64,000 nucleotides of DNA. Source: an uncultured Propionibacteriaceae bacterium. GTDB taxonomy: Bacteria; Actinomycetota; Actinomycetes; Propionibacteriales; Propionibacteriaceae. The DNA lies in contig CAMDZW010000012.1 in assembly GCA_945911015.1 (NCBI GenBank), positions 1-64,000 on the forward strand. The letters run 5' to 3'. The notes beneath the pieces were generated by a model that was not told the DNA's origin, did no database searches, and saw nothing but the letters and a program-made list of their open reading frames with translations. Position numbers and translations under genes: made by a program. Of this stretch, positions 36,526 to 45,655 are shown in pieces (the stretch's first letter is position 1; each line of letters opens with the position of its first letter).

Positions 36526-37503
36526 ATGGACATCGACATCTCGCTGCTGCGTCAGATCGAGGCGGATCGGGGACTCCCCCTGGAACTGCTCGCCCAGGCG
36601 ATCGAGGAGGCCCTGCTCGGTGCGTACGAGAAGACGCCCGACGCAGTGCCCGGGGCCAAGGTCACCCTGGACCGGTCCAACGGTCACGTCGCGGTCCAGG
36701 TGCCGGTCCTGGGGGAGGACGGCGAGATCGTGGGCCACGCCGACGAGACCCCTGAGGGTTTCGGCCGGATGGCCGCCGCCACAGCACGCTCGGTGATTGT
36801 GCAGCGGATCCGCGCTGCCGAGGATGACGCCAAGTACGGTCATTTCGCCGGGGTGGAGGGCGACATCGTCTCCGGTGTGATCCAGGCCGATGCCGACTCC
36901 CGTACGGTCCGGGTCGAACTCGGGGAACTCGAGGCGATCCTCCCGGTCGCCGAGCAGGTGCCCGGCGAGGACTACTCCCACCGCACCCGCCTGCGGGTCT
37001 ACGTCGTCGCCGTACGGCGCGACGTGCGCGGACTGCAGGTGGTCGTGTCGCGGACTCACCCGGGGCTGGTGGAGAAGCTGTTCGCCCTGTACGTGCCCGA
37101 GATCGAGTCCGGCGTGGTCAAGATCAAGGCCGTCGCCCGTGAGGCCGGCCACCGGACGAAGATCGCGGTCCACTCCAGCGACCCGAATGTCTCGGCCAAG
37201 GGCGCCTGCATCGGCCCGATGGGTCAGCGGGTCCGCAATGTGATGCATGAGCTGAACGACGAGAAGATCGACATCATCGACTGGTCCGAGGATCCGGCTG
37301 AGTTCGTCGCTCAGGCCCTCTCCCCGGCCAAGGTCTCCTCGGTCACCGTCGTGGACCGCGAGGCCCGCTCGGCTCGCGTGGTGGTGCCTGACTACCAGCT
37401 CTCCTTGGCGATCGGCCGCGAAGGCCAGAACGCGCGCCTGGCGGCCCGCCTCACCGGGTGGCGGATCGACATCCGACCCGACACCGAGTCGCCTGCCTCG
37501 TGA
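36526..37503 (+). CDS. nusA: Transcription termination/antitermination factor NusA
   Basis: 325 aa, the short actinobacterial form without the C-terminal acidic repeats of E. coli NusA. Order: N-terminal RNA-polymerase-binding domain (about 1-105), S1 domain (GDIVSGVIQADADSRTVRVEL, 110-185), then two KH domains (KGACIGPMGQRV; AIGREGQNARLAARLTGWRI). ATG 36526 lies 1 nt after the rimP stop. The stop overlaps the ylxR GTG. Confidence 0.97.
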   Translation: MDIDISLLRQIEADRGLPLELLAQAIEEALLGAYEKTPDAVPGAKVTLDRSNGHVAVQVPVLGEDGEIVGHADETPEGFGRMAAATARSVIVQRIRAAEDDAKYGHFAGVEGDIVSGVIQADADSRTVRVELGELEAILPVAEQVPGEDYSHRTRLRVYVVAVRRDVRGLQVVVSRTHPGLVEKLFALYVPEIESGVVKIKAVAREAGHRTKIAVHSSDPNVSAKGACIGPMGQRVRNVMHELNDEKIDIIDWSEDPAEFVAQALSPAKVSSVTVVDREARSARVVVPDYQLSLAIGREGQNARLAARLTGWRIDIRPDTESPAS

Positions 37504-37793
37504 CCGAACCGATCCGGACCTGCATCGGCTGTCGCCGACGGGCCGGCCGGGACGAGCTGTGGCGGCTGGTCCGAGGCGAGGACGGGCTGGTCGTCGACCT
37601 CTCCCGTACGGCATCGGGGCGCGGAGCGAACATCCATCCCGACCCGGCCTGCTGGGAGCTGGCCGTCCGTCGGCGGGCGATCGGACGAGCCTTGCGGATC
37701 GAAGGTGTTTCGGAGGAATTGGTGTGGGCTGCGGCCGACCGGGCCGGCCTCGCCCGGAGGGTCGGGTTGGGCGGAGAGCGGCCGAGAGCGTAG
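37500..37793 (+). CDS. ylxR: YlxR/DUF448 RNA-binding-like protein
   Basis: 97 aa. The signature RTCIGCRRRAGRDEL and the GRGANIHPDPAC segment identify YlxR (DUF448), a small basic protein between nusA and infB in most Gram-positives. GTG 37500 overlaps the nusA stop (GTGA). Its TAG stop is the first half of the proposed infB -10 box. Confidence 0.93.
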   Translation: MTEPIRTCIGCRRRAGRDELWRLVRGEDGLVVDLSRTASGRGANIHPDPACWELAVRRRAIGRALRIEGVSEELVWAAADRAGLARRVGLGGERPRA

Positions 37794-37796
37794 AGT
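37767..37796 (+). promoter_or_regulatory. infB promoter; -10 starts with the ylxR stop codon
   Basis: TTGGGC (37767-37772), an 18-bp spacer and TAGAGT (37791-37796). TAG 37791-37793 is the ylxR stop. It would give infB its own transcript with a leader of about 180 nt. Confidence 0.55.
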
Positions 37797-37801
37797 TGTC
37801 T

Positions 37802-37828
37802 GGCGTGCCTGTCAGATGCCGGCACGCC
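37802..37828 (+). promoter_or_regulatory. Hairpin at the start of the infB leader
   Basis: GGCGTGCC (37802-37809) pairs with GGCACGCC (37821-37828), loop of 11 nt, followed by TCCTTGTG. It could be a weak terminator/attenuator between the nusA operon and infB, or a 5' stabilising stem of the infB transcript. Confidence 0.45.
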
Positions 37829-37984
37829 TCCTTGTGCACTGGCCGAGTGATGCCACGCCGAGGAGGACCGTCGAACCAGGAAGTGGGCGATGAGCTCATG
37901 ACGAGTCGATGAGTACAGCTCAATGAGCACTCACACCAACTAACTCGTCCGCGACTCCACCAGACGCGGACCAGAAGGAGAGCA

Positions 37985-40927
37985 GTGGCAAAGGTCCGAG
38001 TCTACGAGCTCGCTAAAGAGCTCGGAGTCGAGAGCAAGGAACTCCTCAAAACTTTGGGGGACATGGGGGAATTCGTCCGTTCGGCGTCCTCCACGATCGA
38101 GGCACCGGTGGTCCGCAGGTTGCGTGACCGCGTCGGTGAGCAGGGCAAGTCCGACAGCACCTCATCTGCGGGGACGGCCAAGTCGGCTGCGAAGGCTGCA
38201 CCGGCGGCGAAGAAGGCGGCGTCCAGCGCTCGCCCCGTCCCGCCCGGCGCCCGTCCGGGACCAGCACCTCGTCCCGGCGCCGCACCCGGTGCCCGCAAGG
38301 CAGCCAAGGCAGCCCCCGACACCCCCACACCCGAAACACGCGCCCCCGAAACGCGTACCCCGAAGGCTCCGGAGGCCCCTGAGGCTCCCGCCGCGTCCTC
38401 GGAGACATCGACCCCGGCTCGTCCCGCGCCGGAGGGGCGCCCCGCACCCCGTCCCGGCCCGGCGAGCCGCCCCGAGGGGTCCGCCCGCCCGGGTGGCGCC
38501 CGTCCAGCGGCTCCGCGTGCCGGCGCCACCGGTGGGCTGCCCGGACCACGTCCGCAGGCCCGGCCCGGTGACGGTCGTCCCGGCCCTCGGCCGGGTGGTG
38601 CCCAGGGCCGTCCCGGTCAGGGTCGTCCAGGCGGTGGCCAGGGTCGTCCCGGCCAGCCACGTCCCGGCAACAACCCGTTCGCCTCGAGTCAGGGCATGGG
38701 GACCAGCCGTCCCCGTCCGCCTCGCGGTGACGGCGCCGGTGCACCGGGGATGCCACGTCCGCCCGCTGGTCGTGGCGGTCCCGCAGCAGCGCCGCGTCCG
38801 GGCATGCCCCGGCCGAATCCGGCGATGATGCCCAAGCAGAGCTCGCTCGGCGGTCCGACCTCGCGGCCCGGTGGCCGTGGCGGCGGTCCCGGCGGCGGTC
38901 GTGGCCGCGGCGGTGGTCGTGGACCCGGTGCCGGCGGTGGCTTCGGAGGACCTCCCGGTGGTGGCCCGCCCGCCGGTCGTGGCGGTCGCGGTGGCCGTGG
39001 TGGCACCCAAGGTGCCTTCGGTCGTCCCGGTGGTCCGTCGCGACGAGGTCGCAAGTCACGCAAGCAGCGTCGTCAAGAGTTCGACGAGATGGAGGCGCCA
39101 TCGATCGGTGGCGTGCGCGTCCGTCAGGGTGACGGCAAGACGGTCCGGCTGCGTCGCGGTGCTTCGCTGACCGATCTCGCCGAGAAGATCGGCGTCGACG
39201 CAGCGGCCTTGGTGCAGGTGCTGTTCCACCTGGGTGAGATGTACACCGCCACCCAGTCGGTCAACGACGAAACCCTGCAGTTGCTGGGCTCGGAGTTGAA
39301 CTACGACATCGTCGTGGTCTCCCCCGAGGACGAGGACCGTGAACTGTTGGAGAGCTTCTCCATCGAGTTCGGGGAGAACGCCGGCGGCGAGTCCGATCTC
39401 GCGCCCCGTCCTCCGGTGGTCACCGTCATGGGTCACGTCGACCACGGCAAGACCCGCCTGCTGGACACCATCCGCAAGGAGAATGTCGCCTCGGGCGAGG
39501 CCGGTGGCATCACCCAGACCATCGGTGCCTACCAGGTCATGACCGACGTCGACGGCAACGACCGTCGCATCACCTTCATCGACACCCCCGGTCACGAGGC
39601 GTTCACCGCCATGCGTGCCCGTGGTGCGAAGTCGACCGACATCGCCGTGCTGGTGGTGGCGGCCGATGACGGTGTGATGCCGCAGACGATCGAAGCCCTG
39701 AACCACGCAACCGCGGCCGATGTGCCGGTGGTCGTGGCGGTCAACAAGGTCGACAAGGAAGGCGTGGACCCGTCGAAGGTCCGCGGCCAGCTGACTGAGT
39801 ACGGACTGGTGGCCGAGGAGTACGGCGGCAGCACCATGTTCGTTGACGTCTCGGCCGCCACCGGTCAGGGCCTGAGCGATCTGCTCGAGGCCATCGTGCT
39901 GACCGCCGACGCCGAGCTCGACCTGCGGGCCAACCCCGAGATGGATGCCCAGGGTGTGGCCATCGAGGCACACCTGGACAAGGGGCGTGGCCCCATGGCC
40001 ACCGTCTTGGTCCAGCGCGGCAGCCTGAAGGTCGGCGACTCGATCGTGTGTGGACCGGCCCACGGCCGCGTCCGCGCGATGCTCGACGACCACGGCGCCA
40101 ATGTCGACGAGGCTCCGCCCTCGATGCCGGTCCAGGTGCTGGGTCTGACCAGCGTCCCGGGTGCCGGTGACTCCTTCCTGGTGGTCTCCGACGACCGCAC
40201 GGCACGCCAGATCGGCGATCAGCGTGAGGCGCGCAAGCGGGCGGCACTGCAGGCACAGGGTGCACGCCGCAAGACCCTGGACCAGCTGTTCGAGCAGATG
40301 GAGAAGGGCGAAGCCAGCGAGCTCCTCCTGATCCTGAAGGGCGACGGCTCCGGTTCGGTCGAGGCCCTCGAGGACGCGTTGACCAAGATCGATGTCGGCG
40401 ACGAGGTGTCGCTGCGTGTCATCGATCGCGGTGTCGGTGCGATCACCGAGACCAACGTGTCGCTGGCGGCAGCCTCCGGCGCGGTGATCATCGGGTTCAA
40501 CGTCCGAGCGCAGGGCAAGGCCACCCAGATGGCCGACCAGGAGAATGTCGATGTCCGCTACTACTCGGTCATCTACGACGCGATCGACGAGATCGAGGCC
40601 GCGCTCAAGGGCATGCTCAAGCCGATCTACGAGGAGGCCCAGCTCGGCACCGCCGAGGTCCGCGCCACCTTCCGGTCGTCCAAGGCCGGTGTCATCGCCG
40701 GTTGCATGGTCACCTCGGGCATCATGCGGCGTAACGCGAAGGCTCGCCTGCTGCGTGACGGCGTCGTGGTCAATGAGTCGTCCATCAGCTCGCTGCGGCG
40801 GGAGAAGGACGATGCGACCGAGGTCCGTGAAGGGTTTGAGTGTGGTCTGACCCTGCACAACTTCGATGACATCAAGGAAGGCGATGTCATCGAGATCTTC
40901 GAGATGCGGGAGAAGGCTCGCGACTGA
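37985..40927 (+). CDS. infB: Translation initiation factor IF-2
   Basis: GTPase that places fMet-tRNA in the ribosomal P site, 980 aa. GTG 37985 follows GAAGGAGAG; the protein opens [20 protein letters not shown]. Residues 60-350 are a low-complexity Pro/Gly/Arg/Ala linker with Arg-Pro-Gly repeats, characteristic of actinobacterial IF-2. The G domain starts near 475 ([26 protein letters not shown]), followed by domains II-IV and ending [15 protein letters not shown]. The linker produces long but meaningless open frames in other registers. Confidence 0.98.
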   Translation: MAKVRVYELAKELGVESKELLKTLGDMGEFVRSASSTIEAPVVRRLRDRVGEQGKSDSTSSAGTAKSAAKAAPAAKKAASSARPVPPGARPGPAPRPGAAPGARKAAKAAPDTPTPETRAPETRTPKAPEAPEAPAASSETSTPARPAPEGRPAPRPGPASRPEGSARPGGARPAAPRAGATGGLPGPRPQARPGDGRPGPRPGGAQGRPGQGRPGGGQGRPGQPRPGNNPFASSQGMGTSRPRPPRGDGAGAPGMPRPPAGRGGPAAAPRPGMPRPNPAMMPKQSSLGGPTSRPGGRGGGPGGGRGRGGGRGPGAGGGFGGPPGGGPPAGRGGRGGRGGTQGAFGRPGGPSRRGRKSRKQRRQEFDEMEAPSIGGVRVRQGDGKTVRLRRGASLTDLAEKIGVDAAALVQVLFHLGEMYTATQSVNDETLQLLGSELNYDIVVVSPEDEDRELLESFSIEFGENAGGESDLAPRPPVVTVMGHVDHGKTRLLDTIRKENVASGEAGGITQTIGAYQVMTDVDGNDRRITFIDTPGHEAFTAMRARGAKSTDIAVLVVAADDGVMPQTIEALNHATAADVPVVVAVNKVDKEGVDPSKVRGQLTEYGLVAEEYGGSTMFVDVSAATGQGLSDLLEAIVLTADAELDLRANPEMDAQGVAIEAHLDKGRGPMATVLVQRGSLKVGDSIVCGPAHGRVRAMLDDHGANVDEAPPSMPVQVLGLTSVPGAGDSFLVVSDDRTARQIGDQREARKRAALQAQGARRKTLDQLFEQMEKGEASELLLILKGDGSGSVEALEDALTKIDVGDEVSLRVIDRGVGAITETNVSLAAASGAVIIGFNVRAQGKATQMADQENVDVRYYSVIYDAIDEIEAALKGMLKPIYEEAQLGTAEVRATFRSSKAGVIAGCMVTSGIMRRNAKARLLRDGVVVNESSISSLRREKDDATEVREGFECGLTLHNFDDIKEGDVIEIFEMREKARD

Positions 40928-40960
40928 GCTGGTGCACCACAGCACCACCTGTTGAACCGT

Positions 40961-41000
40961 CGACGTGCGCAGGGCCCCATCCGGGGTCCCGCGCACGTCG
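40961..41000 (+). terminator. infB terminator-like hairpin
   Basis: CGACGTGCGC (40961-40970) pairs with GCGCACGTCG (40991-41000); inside, GGG/CCC and CCCC/GGGG extend the stem past single-base bulges to loop ATCC. Very stable but without a U-tract. A second copy of the right arm follows at 41015-41024. Confidence 0.6.
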
Positions 41001-41038
41001 CACATGTGAGAAGGGCGCACGTCGCTCACGAGGGAGGG
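40991..41038 (+). repeat. 24-bp imperfect duplication of the terminator right arm
   Basis: GCGCACGTCGC begins at 40991 and again at 41015; the 24-bp units agree at about 19 positions. The second copy includes the rbfA ribosome-binding region (GAGGGAGG). Confidence 0.7.
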
Positions 41039-41042
41039 CACC

Positions 41043-41489
41043 ATGCCATCACCACGCCTGCTGAAGCTTGCTGAGCAGATCAAGAACATCACCGCCCAGA
41101 TGCTGGAGCGGCGGATCAAGGATCCTCGGTTGGGTTTTGTCACCCTGACCGATGTCCGGCTGACCGGTGACAGTCGTGAGGCAACGCTGTTCTACACCGT
41201 GTTGGGCGACGAGGCCGCCCGCGCCAGCACCCAGGCGGCTTTGCAGTCGGCGACCGGGGTGATCCGGTCCCAGATCGGCAAACAGCTCGGACTGCGCTAC
41301 ACCCCGTCGCTGACTTTCATCCTGGATGCGGTCCCGGAGAACGCCCAGCACATCGAGGACCTGCTGGCCAAGGCCCGCCTCGGTGACGCTGCGCTCATCG
41401 ACCAGGCCACCGGCGCCACCTATGCCGGTGACCCGGACCCGTACAAGAAGAAGCCCGACGATGACCCGGCACAGGAACCGGATGAGTGA
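41043..41489 (+). CDS. rbfA: Ribosome-binding factor A
   Basis: Late 30S maturation factor, 148 aa with a single KH-like domain. PRLLKLAEQIKNITAQML at the start and RRIKDPRLGFVTLTDVRLTGD are typical, with FILDAVPENAQHIEDLL near the end; the last 25 residues are an acidic/polar tail. ATG 41043 follows GAGGGAGGG. The truB gene overlaps its last 8 bases. The DHH phosphoesterase (nrnA) that commonly follows rbfA is missing. Confidence 0.95.
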   Translation: MPSPRLLKLAEQIKNITAQMLERRIKDPRLGFVTLTDVRLTGDSREATLFYTVLGDEAARASTQAALQSATGVIRSQIGKQLGLRYTPSLTFILDAVPENAQHIEDLLAKARLGDAALIDQATGATYAGDPDPYKKKPDDDPAQEPDE

Positions 41490-42357
41490 CGGCTCAGGCG
41501 TGGTCGTGGTCGACAAGGCGCCCGGCGTGACCAGTCATCAGGTCGTCGGGCGGCTGCGTCGGCTGCTCGGCACCCGCAAGATCGGCCACGCCGGGACCCT
41601 TGACCCGATGGCGACCGGAGTGCTGGTCTGCGGGGTCAACCGGGCCACCCGGCTGCTCGGGCACCTGATGCTCGGCACCAAATCCTACCGGGCCACCATC
41701 CGGCTCGGCGCAAGCACCGTCACCGATGACGCCGAGGGGGACATCGTCGCCTCACCTGGTGCTGCCGGCATCAGCCCGGACCGGGTTGCGGCGCTGCTGC
41801 CCCGGTTCACCGGCGACATCGAGCAGGTCCCCACCCAGGTCTCGGCGATCAAGATCGACGGGGTCCGTTCCCATGCCCGGGTCCGGGCCGGTGAGGAGGT
41901 CGACCTACCGGCCCGTCCGGTCACCGTGCACCGCTTCGACCTGCTCGACAGCCGGATCGAGGGCGACTTTCTCGACCTGGAGGTTGAGGTCGACTGCAGC
42001 CCAGGCACCTACATCCGTGCGTTGGCCCGCGACATGGGCCGTGAGCTCGGCTGCGGCGGACACCTCACCCGGCTGCGCCGTACCGCTGTGGGTCCGTACG
42101 GGATCGACCGGGCAGTGCGGATCGACACCGATGAACCCGTGGTAAACCTGATCAGCATCGACGACGTGGCCCGGGAGAACTTCCCGGCCGTCCAGCTGGA
42201 GCCGGACCGGGCCGGACCGGTCCGTCACGGTGGACGGGTGGCGGCCGAGTTGCTCGCCCCCGCCGGCTCGACCGCTCTGTTCGAAGGTGACGAATTCCTC
42301 GCGCTGCACCGCGCCGACGGGAAGGTCGAGGCCGTGTTCTGTTCGGGACGACAGTGA
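41482..42357 (+). CDS. truB: tRNA pseudouridine(55) synthase
   Basis: Makes pseudouridine 55 in the T-loop of tRNAs. 291 aa. The catalytic Asp is in KIGHAGTLDPMATGVL; YRATIRLGASTVTDDAEG, the VSAIKIDG motif and SPGTYIRALARDMG follow. ATG 41482 overlaps rbfA, so translation is coupled. The C-terminal 70 residues correspond to the actinobacterial TruB_C domain. Confidence 0.95.
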   Translation: MSDGSGVVVVDKAPGVTSHQVVGRLRRLLGTRKIGHAGTLDPMATGVLVCGVNRATRLLGHLMLGTKSYRATIRLGASTVTDDAEGDIVASPGAAGISPDRVAALLPRFTGDIEQVPTQVSAIKIDGVRSHARVRAGEEVDLPARPVTVHRFDLLDSRIEGDFLDLEVEVDCSPGTYIRALARDMGRELGCGGHLTRLRRTAVGPYGIDRAVRIDTDEPVVNLISIDDVARENFPAVQLEPDRAGPVRHGGRVAAELLAPAGSTALFEGDEFLALHRADGKVEAVFCSGRQ

Positions 42358-42358
42358 C

Positions 42359-43222
42359 ATGGGCATGACCATCCCCGACCTGCCCGAGCGGGCGCCGATC
42401 TGGCAACGCGGCGCCCACCGGTTGGTCTTCCATCCGGCCACCCAGACCGTGATCGTCACGGCGATCGTGCTGAACGGGATCGTCCTGGGCCTGCAGACCT
42501 TCGACGAGTTCAGCCCCGGCACGTACCACATGCTGAACCTGATCGACCGGAGCTTCCTGGCCTTCTTCGTCATCGAGATCGCGCTGCGTTTCATTGCCGA
42601 GGGCTGTCGTCCGGTCAAGTACTTCCGCAATGGATGGAACACCTTCGACACCGTGGTGATCCTGCTCGCGGTGCTGCCGTTCATCGCTGCGAATGCCTCG
42701 GTGCTGCGGATGATCCGGGTGCTGCGGATTGCCCGTTTGGCCCGAGTGATGCCTGATGTGGCTGTCCTGCTCGACGGGCTGCGCCGGGTCGCCAAGCCGG
42801 CGGCCAGTCTGATGGCGCTCACCGCGCTGATGGTCTTCCTGTACGGGATGGTGGGCACCTTCCTCTTCGGGGACACGGTCCCGCAGCGCTTCGGCAACAT
42901 CGCCAATTCGATGCTCCCCCTGTTCGAACTGCTCACCCTCGAAGGGTGGAACGACACCCTGCACGAACTGCTCGACGCCCACGGCTGGCTCGGTGGGGCC
43001 TACACGATCTCCTTCGTGCTGATCGGCACCTATGTCGTGATCAACCTGATGGTTGGTGTGGTCATCTCCGGTCTTGACGAGGCCCACAAGGAAAGGATCC
43101 GCACCCGGCCCGACCAGCACCACGAACTGCAGAGCACCGTCGACGAGATGAACGAACTGGTCGAACGGTTGCAGCGCAATGTCGCCGAGCTCGAGCGCGA
43201 CCGTCCCCGGCGTCACCGGTGA
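42359..43222 (+). CDS. Single-domain voltage-gated cation channel, calcium-type filter
   Basis: 287-aa member of the NaChBac-like six-helix channel family, expected to form tetramers in the membrane. S1-S4 cover residues 28-130; S4 has five Arg at three-residue spacing (117, 120, 123, 126, 129) in VLRMIRVLRIARLARV. The pore loop between S5 and S6 has LTLEGWND (T193-D199). Bacterial sodium channels have TLESW here; EGW followed by an Asp matches calcium-preferring homologues such as CavMr. The last 40 residues form heptads (LQSTVDEMNELVERLQRNV), the tetramerising coiled coil of this family. ATG 42359 is 1 nt after the truB stop, so it is in the translation-factor operon. Confidence 0.9.
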   Translation: MGMTIPDLPERAPIWQRGAHRLVFHPATQTVIVTAIVLNGIVLGLQTFDEFSPGTYHMLNLIDRSFLAFFVIEIALRFIAEGCRPVKYFRNGWNTFDTVVILLAVLPFIAANASVLRMIRVLRIARLARVMPDVAVLLDGLRRVAKPAASLMALTALMVFLYGMVGTFLFGDTVPQRFGNIANSMLPLFELLTLEGWNDTLHELLDAHGWLGGAYTISFVLIGTYVVINLMVGVVISGLDEAHKERIRTRPDQHHELQSTVDEMNELVERLQRNVAELERDRPRRHR

Positions 43223-43233
43223 TCGGGCAGCGG

Positions 43234-43239
43234 TAGAAT
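43234..43239 (+). promoter_or_regulatory. -10 box of leaderless ribF transcript
   Basis: TAGAAT, 7 nt before GTG 43247. The alternative ATG at 43238 overlaps this box. Confidence 0.55.
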
Positions 43240-43246
43240 GCGGCGA

Positions 43247-44149
43247 GTGCCAGACCAGCCACCCACCTCTGCCAACCGCGTCGTGATCATCGGCAACTTC
43301 GATGGCGTCCACATCGGCCACCAGGCGGTCATCGCCGAGGCCGGCCATCACGGCCAGGTGGTCGCGGTCACCTTCCGGCCTCACCCGTTGCGCGTGCTGC
43401 GTCCCGCGGTGGCCCCTCGACTGATCAGCACCGACGCCCAGCGGCGTGAACTGCTGCTGGCTGCCGGGGTGAGCGAGGTCGTCGAGGTGGAGTTCACCTC
43501 GGAGGTCTCCCAGTGGAGCCCGGCAGAGTTCGTCGAGAAGGTGTTGGTCCCGCTGCAGCCGGCCCGGATCGTGGTCGGGCAGAACTTCCGCTTCGGACAT
43601 CGCGCCGCCGGCGATCCCACGTTGCTGGCCGAGCTGGGCCAAGGCCGGTTCGAGGTCGAGGAACTGCCGTTGCGTCAAGGGGTGTCGTCCTCGCTGGTGC
43701 GCGAAGCCCTCACCCGCGGTGACATCGAGACCGCCAATCGTGCCCTGGGACATCCGTTCTGCTATCGCGAGACCGTCGTGGTCGGCCACCAGCGGGGCAG
43801 GGAACTCGGCTTCCCGACCGCCAACCTGCCAGTCGGTGCCGAACGGATCGCCCCGGCCGACGGGATCTACGCCGGGTGGCTCACCCGCGTCGACACCCCG
43901 GACGAACGACTCCCGGCCGCGATCTCGGTGGGGACCAATCCGACCTTCGACGATGTCGCAGCCACCGTCGTCGAGGCCCATGCCCTGGACCGCACCGATC
44001 TGGAGCTGTACGGGGTCGAGGTGATGGTCGAGTTCGTGGCCCGGCTGCGCGGCAATGACAAGTTCGACGGCATCGACGCCCTGATGGTGCAGATCGGCAA
44101 GGACTGTGATGCCGCCCGGGCCTGGCTCAGCCAGCCGGACGCAGACTGA
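43247..44149 (+). CDS. ribF: Bifunctional riboflavin kinase/FAD synthetase
   Basis: Makes FMN from riboflavin and then FAD. 300 aa. N-terminal nucleotidyltransferase domain with VVIIGNFDGVHIGHQ and SSLVREAL; C-terminal riboflavin-kinase domain with GRELGFPTANLPVG. GTG 43247 is preferred over ATG 43238 because a TAGAAT box sits 7 nt before the GTG and includes the AT of the ATG; the extra residues MRR carry no signal. Its 3' end overlaps the PfkB gene by 23 bp, tail to tail. Confidence 0.95.
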   Translation: MPDQPPTSANRVVIIGNFDGVHIGHQAVIAEAGHHGQVVAVTFRPHPLRVLRPAVAPRLISTDAQRRELLLAAGVSEVVEVEFTSEVSQWSPAEFVEKVLVPLQPARIVVGQNFRFGHRAAGDPTLLAELGQGRFEVEELPLRQGVSSSLVREALTRGDIETANRALGHPFCYRETVVVGHQRGRELGFPTANLPVGAERIAPADGIYAGWLTRVDTPDERLPAAISVGTNPTFDDVAATVVEAHALDRTDLELYGVEVMVEFVARLRGNDKFDGIDALMVQIGKDCDAARAWLSQPDAD

Positions 44150-45056
44150 CCCGTGCGGCCAGCTTCTCGGCAACCCGGGCCTCGAACCGGCCCGCACCGG
44201 GGACCAAGGCATTGGCCGTACCGCAGGCCATCGCCCACCGCAGGCCATCAGCGAGTGAGTCGCCACGATCGAGGCCGGTGAGCAGACCGCCCAGGAATGA
44301 GTCCCCACTGCCGACCGGGAACGTGCCGCGCACCTGGGCCAGCTCTGCCCGTACCAGGTCGTGGCCGTCGAAGCCGACCGCACCGTCGGCACCGTCGGTC
44401 AGCACGACCAGGCCATCGGTGACTGCGGCCAGTGAACGGGCCATTGCGCCCAGATCACCGGACGGATCGATACCGAGCTCGGCCGATGCCTCGGCCCGGT
44501 TCACCTTCACCAGCGCAGGCTTCTCAGCCAGAGCTGCGGTGAGGGTCCGCCCGGAGCTGTCGACCGCGACCCGCACCCCGTGCCGGTGACCCAGCCGGAC
44601 CACCTCGGCCAGCGCATCGTCAGGCAGGTTCCGGGGCATCGAACCACTGGTGGACAACCATCCCGGACGGTCGGCGAGCAGTTCACCGGTGCGGGCGACC
44701 AGCCTCTGCCAGATCTCGGGGTCGGTGGTCGGGGCATGTTCGTAGATCTCGGTCAGGCTGCCGGTCGCGGTGGAGGAGACCGACACGCAGGTGCGGGTCT
44801 CCTGTGGGCTCGACACCGCAGCAGTCCGTACGCCTTCGGCCTCCAGTTCGGTGACGATCCAGTCGCCACTGGCGCCACCGACCACGGTGGTCAGAGCCAC
44901 ATCGGCGCCCATCCGTCGGGCGGCACGTGCCATGTTGAGGGCCTTCCCACCGGCGCAGCGGGCCACCGTGGTGGGGCGATGGATCTCGCCGAGACGGTAG
45001 TCGTCCACCTGGTAGGTGATGTCGATCGAAGGGCTCGGTCCCAGTACGGTCAGCAC
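44127..45056 (-). CDS. PfkB-family hexose kinase (FruK/LacC-like)
   Basis: 309 aa. PfkB signature 1 is [12 protein letters not shown] near residue 35 and signature 2 is [14 protein letters not shown] near 250, with the catalytic Asp in GSGDS. GSGD rather than GAGD and the short lid fit the 1-phosphofructokinase/tagatose-6-phosphate kinase branch. No PTS gene is nearby, so the substrate cannot be fixed. It starts at GTG 45056, 6 nt after TAGGCT (45063-45068 on the minus strand), a leaderless arrangement. Divergent from rpsO. Confidence 0.87.
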   Translation of the reverse strand: MLTVLGPSPSIDITYQVDDYRLGEIHRPTTVARCAGGKALNMARAARRMGADVALTTVVGGASGDWIVTELEAEGVRTAAVSSPQETRTCVSVSSTATGSLTEIYEHAPTTDPEIWQRLVARTGELLADRPGWLSTSGSMPRNLPDDALAEVVRLGHRHGVRVAVDSSGRTLTAALAEKPALVKVNRAEASAELGIDPSGDLGAMARSLAAVTDGLVVLTDGADGAVGFDGHDLVRAELAQVRGTFPVGSGDSFLGGLLTGLDRGDSLADGLRWAMACGTANALVPGAGRFEARVAEKLAARVSLRPAG

Positions 45057-45062
45057 CCGACG

Positions 45063-45068
45063 AGCCTA
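45063..45068 (-). promoter_or_regulatory. -10 box of leaderless PfkB transcript
   Basis: TAGGCT on the minus strand, 6 nt before GTG 45056. Confidence 0.5.
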
Positions 45069-45084
45069 ACCGGAGCGCACCGAA

Positions 45085-45114
45085 TTGCGACGGCCGTCCC
45101 GCTCCCGGTAGAGT
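45085..45114 (+). promoter_or_regulatory. rpsO promoter
   Basis: TTGCGA (45085-45090), 18-bp spacer, TAGAGT (45109-45114). The resulting leader of about 115 nt contains a short GCCGT/ACGGC stem and the inverted repeat CACCAT-C-ATGGTG (45180-45192), possible elements for S15 autoregulation (inference). Confidence 0.6.
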
Positions 45115-45233
45115 TGCGGAGTTGCCGTCACGACGGCCGCGGGATTCCAAGAGCTTCCACCACCCGATGTGGACTGGGCCACCATCATGGTGACCCGGGC
45201 GGGGGCGCCGCGCAACGGACCGAAAGGGACCAC

Positions 45234-45503
45234 ATGTCGATCAGTGCAGAAGTCAAGAAGCAGACCATCGCCGAGTTCGCCACCAAAGAGGGCGACACCG
45301 GTTCCCCCGAGGTCCAGGTTGCGCTGCTGACCCGCCGCATCTCCCATCTGACCGAGCACCTGAAGGCGCACAAGGGCGACCACCACAGCCGCCGCGGCCT
45401 GATGCTGCTCGTCGGCCAGCGTCGCCGGCTGCTGAACTACCTCGCCGACAACGACATCGCGCGTTACCGCTCGCTGATCGAGCGTCTCGGCCTGCGCCGC
45501 TGA
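45234..45503 (+). CDS. rpsO: 30S ribosomal protein S15
   Basis: 89 aa, full length. The sequence contains [33 protein letters not shown] and the ending [12 protein letters not shown], all diagnostic. ATG 45234 follows AAAGGGA. In most actinobacteria pnp follows directly; here a three-gene envelope cluster separates them. Confidence 0.98.
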   Translation: MSISAEVKKQTIAEFATKEGDTGSPEVQVALLTRRISHLTEHLKAHKGDHHSRRGLMLLVGQRRRLLNYLADNDIARYRSLIERLGLRR

Positions 45504-45528
45504 TCCTCAGCCGGCCAGTCCGTCCGAC

Positions 45529-45572
45529 GGCGACCCTCGTGACTGCGGTCACGGGCGGTCGCCGTTGTCGTT
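45529..45572 (+). terminator. rpsO terminator
   Basis: GGCGACC (45529-45535) pairs with GGTCGCC (45557-45563) and CGTGAC (45538-45543) with GTCACG (45548-45553), loop TGCG, small internal loop. The tail GTTGTCGTTG is the start of the tandem repeat. Confidence 0.7.
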
Positions 45573-45626
45573 GCGATGGACCGCCGTTGTCGTTGCGATG
45601 GACTGCCGCTGTCGTTGCCATGGACA
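45561..45626. repeat. 22-bp tandem repeat, three copies, on the rpsO terminator tail
   Basis: GCCGTTGTCGTTGCGATGGAC begins at 45561 and 45583; a diverged third copy runs 45605-45626. The first copy starts in the right arm of the terminator. Each copy ends in TGGAC plus one base, and the last (TGGACA) falls 16 bp before the -10 of the next gene. Confidence 0.9.
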
Positions 45627-45648
45627 GTTGGTGAACACCCGGTAGCAT
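45621..45648 (+). promoter_or_regulatory. Promoter of leaderless GT2 transcript
   Basis: TGGACA (45621-45626), 16-bp spacer, TAGCAT (45643-45648), 7 nt before GTG 45656. The -35 is the end of the third tandem-repeat unit. Confidence 0.5.
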
Positions 45649-45655
45649 CGCCTGC

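Noticed and set aside
38046-39101. Arg/His/Gly-rich frames on both strands within the infB linker
   Set aside because: Products of the low-complexity Pro/Gly/Arg region of IF-2; no independent start signals.
39056-41143. 695-aa minus-strand open frame over infB and rbfA
   Set aside because: Low-complexity shadow; the opposite strand has intact IF-2 and RbfA.
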